Program-made: the position numbers and the translations under genes
The notes under the pieces: model-generated
The model's database searches: none
What the model was told of the DNA's origin: nothing
Seen by the model: the letters and a program-made list of their open reading frames with translations, nothing else
Source of the DNA: CAYJVP01 sp964373615
Lineage (GTDB): Bacteria; Patescibacteriota; Patescibacteriia; UBA9934; GWF2-40-263
DNA: 15,832 nucleotides
NCBI GenBank assembly: GCA_964373615.1
Contig: CAYJVP010000022.1
Coordinates: forward strand, 1-15,832
Direction of reading: 5' to 3'
Shown: positions 14,901 through 15,832 of the stretch, in pieces
How the letters are laid out: each line of letters opens with the position of its first letter
How positions within the stretch are numbered: position 1 is the stretch's first letter

Positions 14901-15600
14901 AGAAAAGGTGTCAGCCACGCTCTCGCTTTCGCGCGACGACGGCACGAAGTACTACATCATGATCACGAATAAAGGCACGATTAAGAAGACGGAGATCGAC
15001 GAGTACGAAAATATTCGCCAGAGCGGGCTCATTGCGATCAAGCTCAAAGACGGCGACAATCTGGAATGGGTGAGGCCGACGACCGGAAACGACGACATCA
15101 TGCTGGTGACCGCGGGTGGTCAGGCGATTCGATTCTCGGAGAAGGGGGTAAGGCCGATGGGGCGCGTTGCCTCCGGCGTGCGCGGCATTCGTCTCAAAGG
15201 CAATGACGAGGTCGTGGGCATGGATGTGGTCAGGGCGCAGACATCCGGCAGAGTCGGATCCGGCCTTCAGGCTGGAAAGAAAGGCAAAGCACAGCCGCAT
15301 TTGCTCGTGGTCATGGAACACGGTTTTGGCAAACGCACGCCGATTGACGAATATAAGCTTCAGGGTCGCGGAGGTTCTGGAATCAAGACCGCCAATGTGA
15401 CGAAAAAAACCGGCAAGGTGGTTGCCAGTCGTCTGCTTGAGGCCGAGGATGCTCGAGACCTTTTGGTCATCTCGGTCGGTGGGCAGGTCATTCGCACACG
15501 GCTTTCCTCCGTGTCCGTGCTCGGTCGCGCGACCCAAGGGGTTCGGATCATGCGCTTTAAAGAAGAAGACGATCGCGTGGCGAGCACGGCTATTGTGTAA
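11902..15600 (+). CDS. gyrA: DNA gyrase subunit A interrupted by an intein
   Basis: GyrA is the breaking-rejoining subunit of DNA gyrase, which introduces negative supercoils with GyrB. The precursor has 1232 residues from ATG 11902 (MAKKKEEQF). Starts at GTG 11878 or ATG 11881 are possible and overlap the upstream gene. Removal of the 391-residue intein leaves about 841 residues, normal for GyrA. The N-terminal part has [25 protein letters not shown] and the helix [19 protein letters not shown]. The catalytic Tyr lies in YRYTESKL just after the intein, near residue 136 of the spliced protein. The C-terminal domain has the GyrA box QERGGKG, which supports GyrA over ParC. The intein must splice out before the active site is complete. 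A terminator follows the stop immediately. Confidence 0.97.
   Translation: [1232 protein letters not shown]
12730..12813 (+). other. HNH homing endonuclease motif within the intein
   Basis: Intein residues 153-180 read [15 protein letters not shown], then a short spacer, then EHWKIH. This is the His-His, Asn and His pattern of HNH nucleases, which use a single metal ion to cut DNA. Such a nuclease would cut intein-free gyrA alleles and promote homing. All core residues appear intact. Confidence 0.85.
12835..13131 (+). repeat. Five degenerate ~21-residue repeats in the intein endonuclease
   Basis: After the HNH motif, intein residues 188-286 fall into five units beginning near [32 protein letters not shown] and TPEYKTLM. 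Four of the five start with a (D/T/H)P or DA(D/E)Y-like turn and continue as a basic helix. Three contain a Trp near the end. They resemble modular helical DNA-binding repeats of homing endonucleases (NUMOD-like), but I cannot assign them to a named family. Confidence 0.6.
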
Positions 15601-15633
15601 CAAAAAATCCGGCCGGAGCCGGAATTTTTGTTT
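15601..15633 (+). terminator. Intrinsic terminator of gyrA
   Basis: The arms 15601-15613 and 15618-15630 pair over 13 positions with one A-A mismatch around a CGGA loop. The A-rich and T-rich flanks are part of the stem and more T follows. It begins at the base after the gyrA stop codon. The symmetry makes it potentially bidirectional. Confidence 0.85.
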
Positions 15634-15696
15634 AGCGTCGAGCGGGAGTTTGTCGGGTGAAGCTCGACTCGTATGAAGTGACAATGCCAGATGTAG
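15634..15696. other. Intergenic stretch beside the transposase remnant
   Basis: No gene, promoter or RNA is recognised. The end of this stretch and the next few bases contain AGTGTCCCATTACA (to 15708). That ends in ACA, like the right end of many IS481-family elements (TGT...ACA), but no matching opposite end is visible in the window. Confidence 0.3.
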
Positions 15697-15816
15697 TGTC
15701 CCATTACAGTCTTCTCCCATAAACGGCGGCCGCAGGAGAACGCCTACGTCGAACGCAGCCACCGTACCGACGAAGAAGCTGTGAATTACGAAACTCGTTC
15801 TGTATCTGAATCCTGA
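15697..15816 (+). pseudogene. Remnant of a DDE transposase (IS481-like)
   Basis: The frame reads KRRPQENAYVERSHRTDEE at 15721-15777. This matches the conserved end of the integrase core in IS481-type transposases, where the Glu of the DDE triad precedes NAYVERSHRTD. It is limited upstream by a TAG at 15694 and downstream by TGA at 15814-15816. The residues after DEE no longer look like the family. Only about 40 codons remain, so this is a dead fragment. Confidence 0.55.
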
Positions 15817-15832
15817 GCAACGAAAAACAACC

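Noticed and set aside
1..15832. CRISPR array or prophage
   Set aside because: No regularly spaced direct repeats, integrase or phage structural genes were seen. The only mobile signals are the intein and the transposase fragment.

Overview
The window looks like a piece of chromosome from a small-genome bacterium, most likely a member of the Patescibacteria (Candidate Phyla Radiation). The supporting signs are short gaps, a four-domain ribosomal protein S1, a large uncharacterised membrane protein next to ftsH, a type IV pilus assembly ATPase standing alone, and an intein in gyrA. TGA is used as an ordinary stop (tsaD and others), so recoded lineages such as Gracilibacteria are excluded. The phylum assignment is inference from gene content; no marker phylogeny was possible.

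Layout. Bases 1-245 hold a minus-strand tRNA-Glu(UUC) unit: a near-consensus promoter, then a stray copy of the tRNA 5' end, then a GC-rich hairpin, then the intact tRNA and its terminator. Bases 316-1694 carry three plus-strand genes: a small unknown protein, an ArfB-like ribosome-rescue hydrolase, and a riboflavin synthase that lacks about ten residues in its second barrel. Bases 1725-2673 are a self-contained cassette: strong promoter, structured leader, a divergent Fic-domain gene that looks GC-richer than its neighbours, and a terminator. Bases 2678-4193 encode tsaD and tsaE, two partners in making the t6A tRNA modification.

From 4190 to 9973 the minus strand encodes S1, ftsH and a multi-pass membrane protein as a probable operon. 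A pilB/gspE-type ATPase follows under its own promoter. It meets tsaE tail to tail with overlapping stop codons, and its probable terminator lies inside the tsaE coding sequence. From 10111 the plus strand encodes a helical unknown protein, a metallo-beta-lactamase-fold protein with an eroded metal site, a small single-span membrane protein and gyrA. GyrA is interrupted upstream of its catalytic tyrosine by a 391-residue HNH-type intein. After the gyrA terminator there is only a short transposase (IS481-like) remnant.

The most notable items are the gyrA intein with its HNH domain and helical repeats, the divergent Fic cassette, the riboflavin synthase deletion, the degenerate metallo-beta-lactamase and the tRNA-Glu 5' duplication. 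Nothing here forms an obvious new multigene defence or metabolic system.
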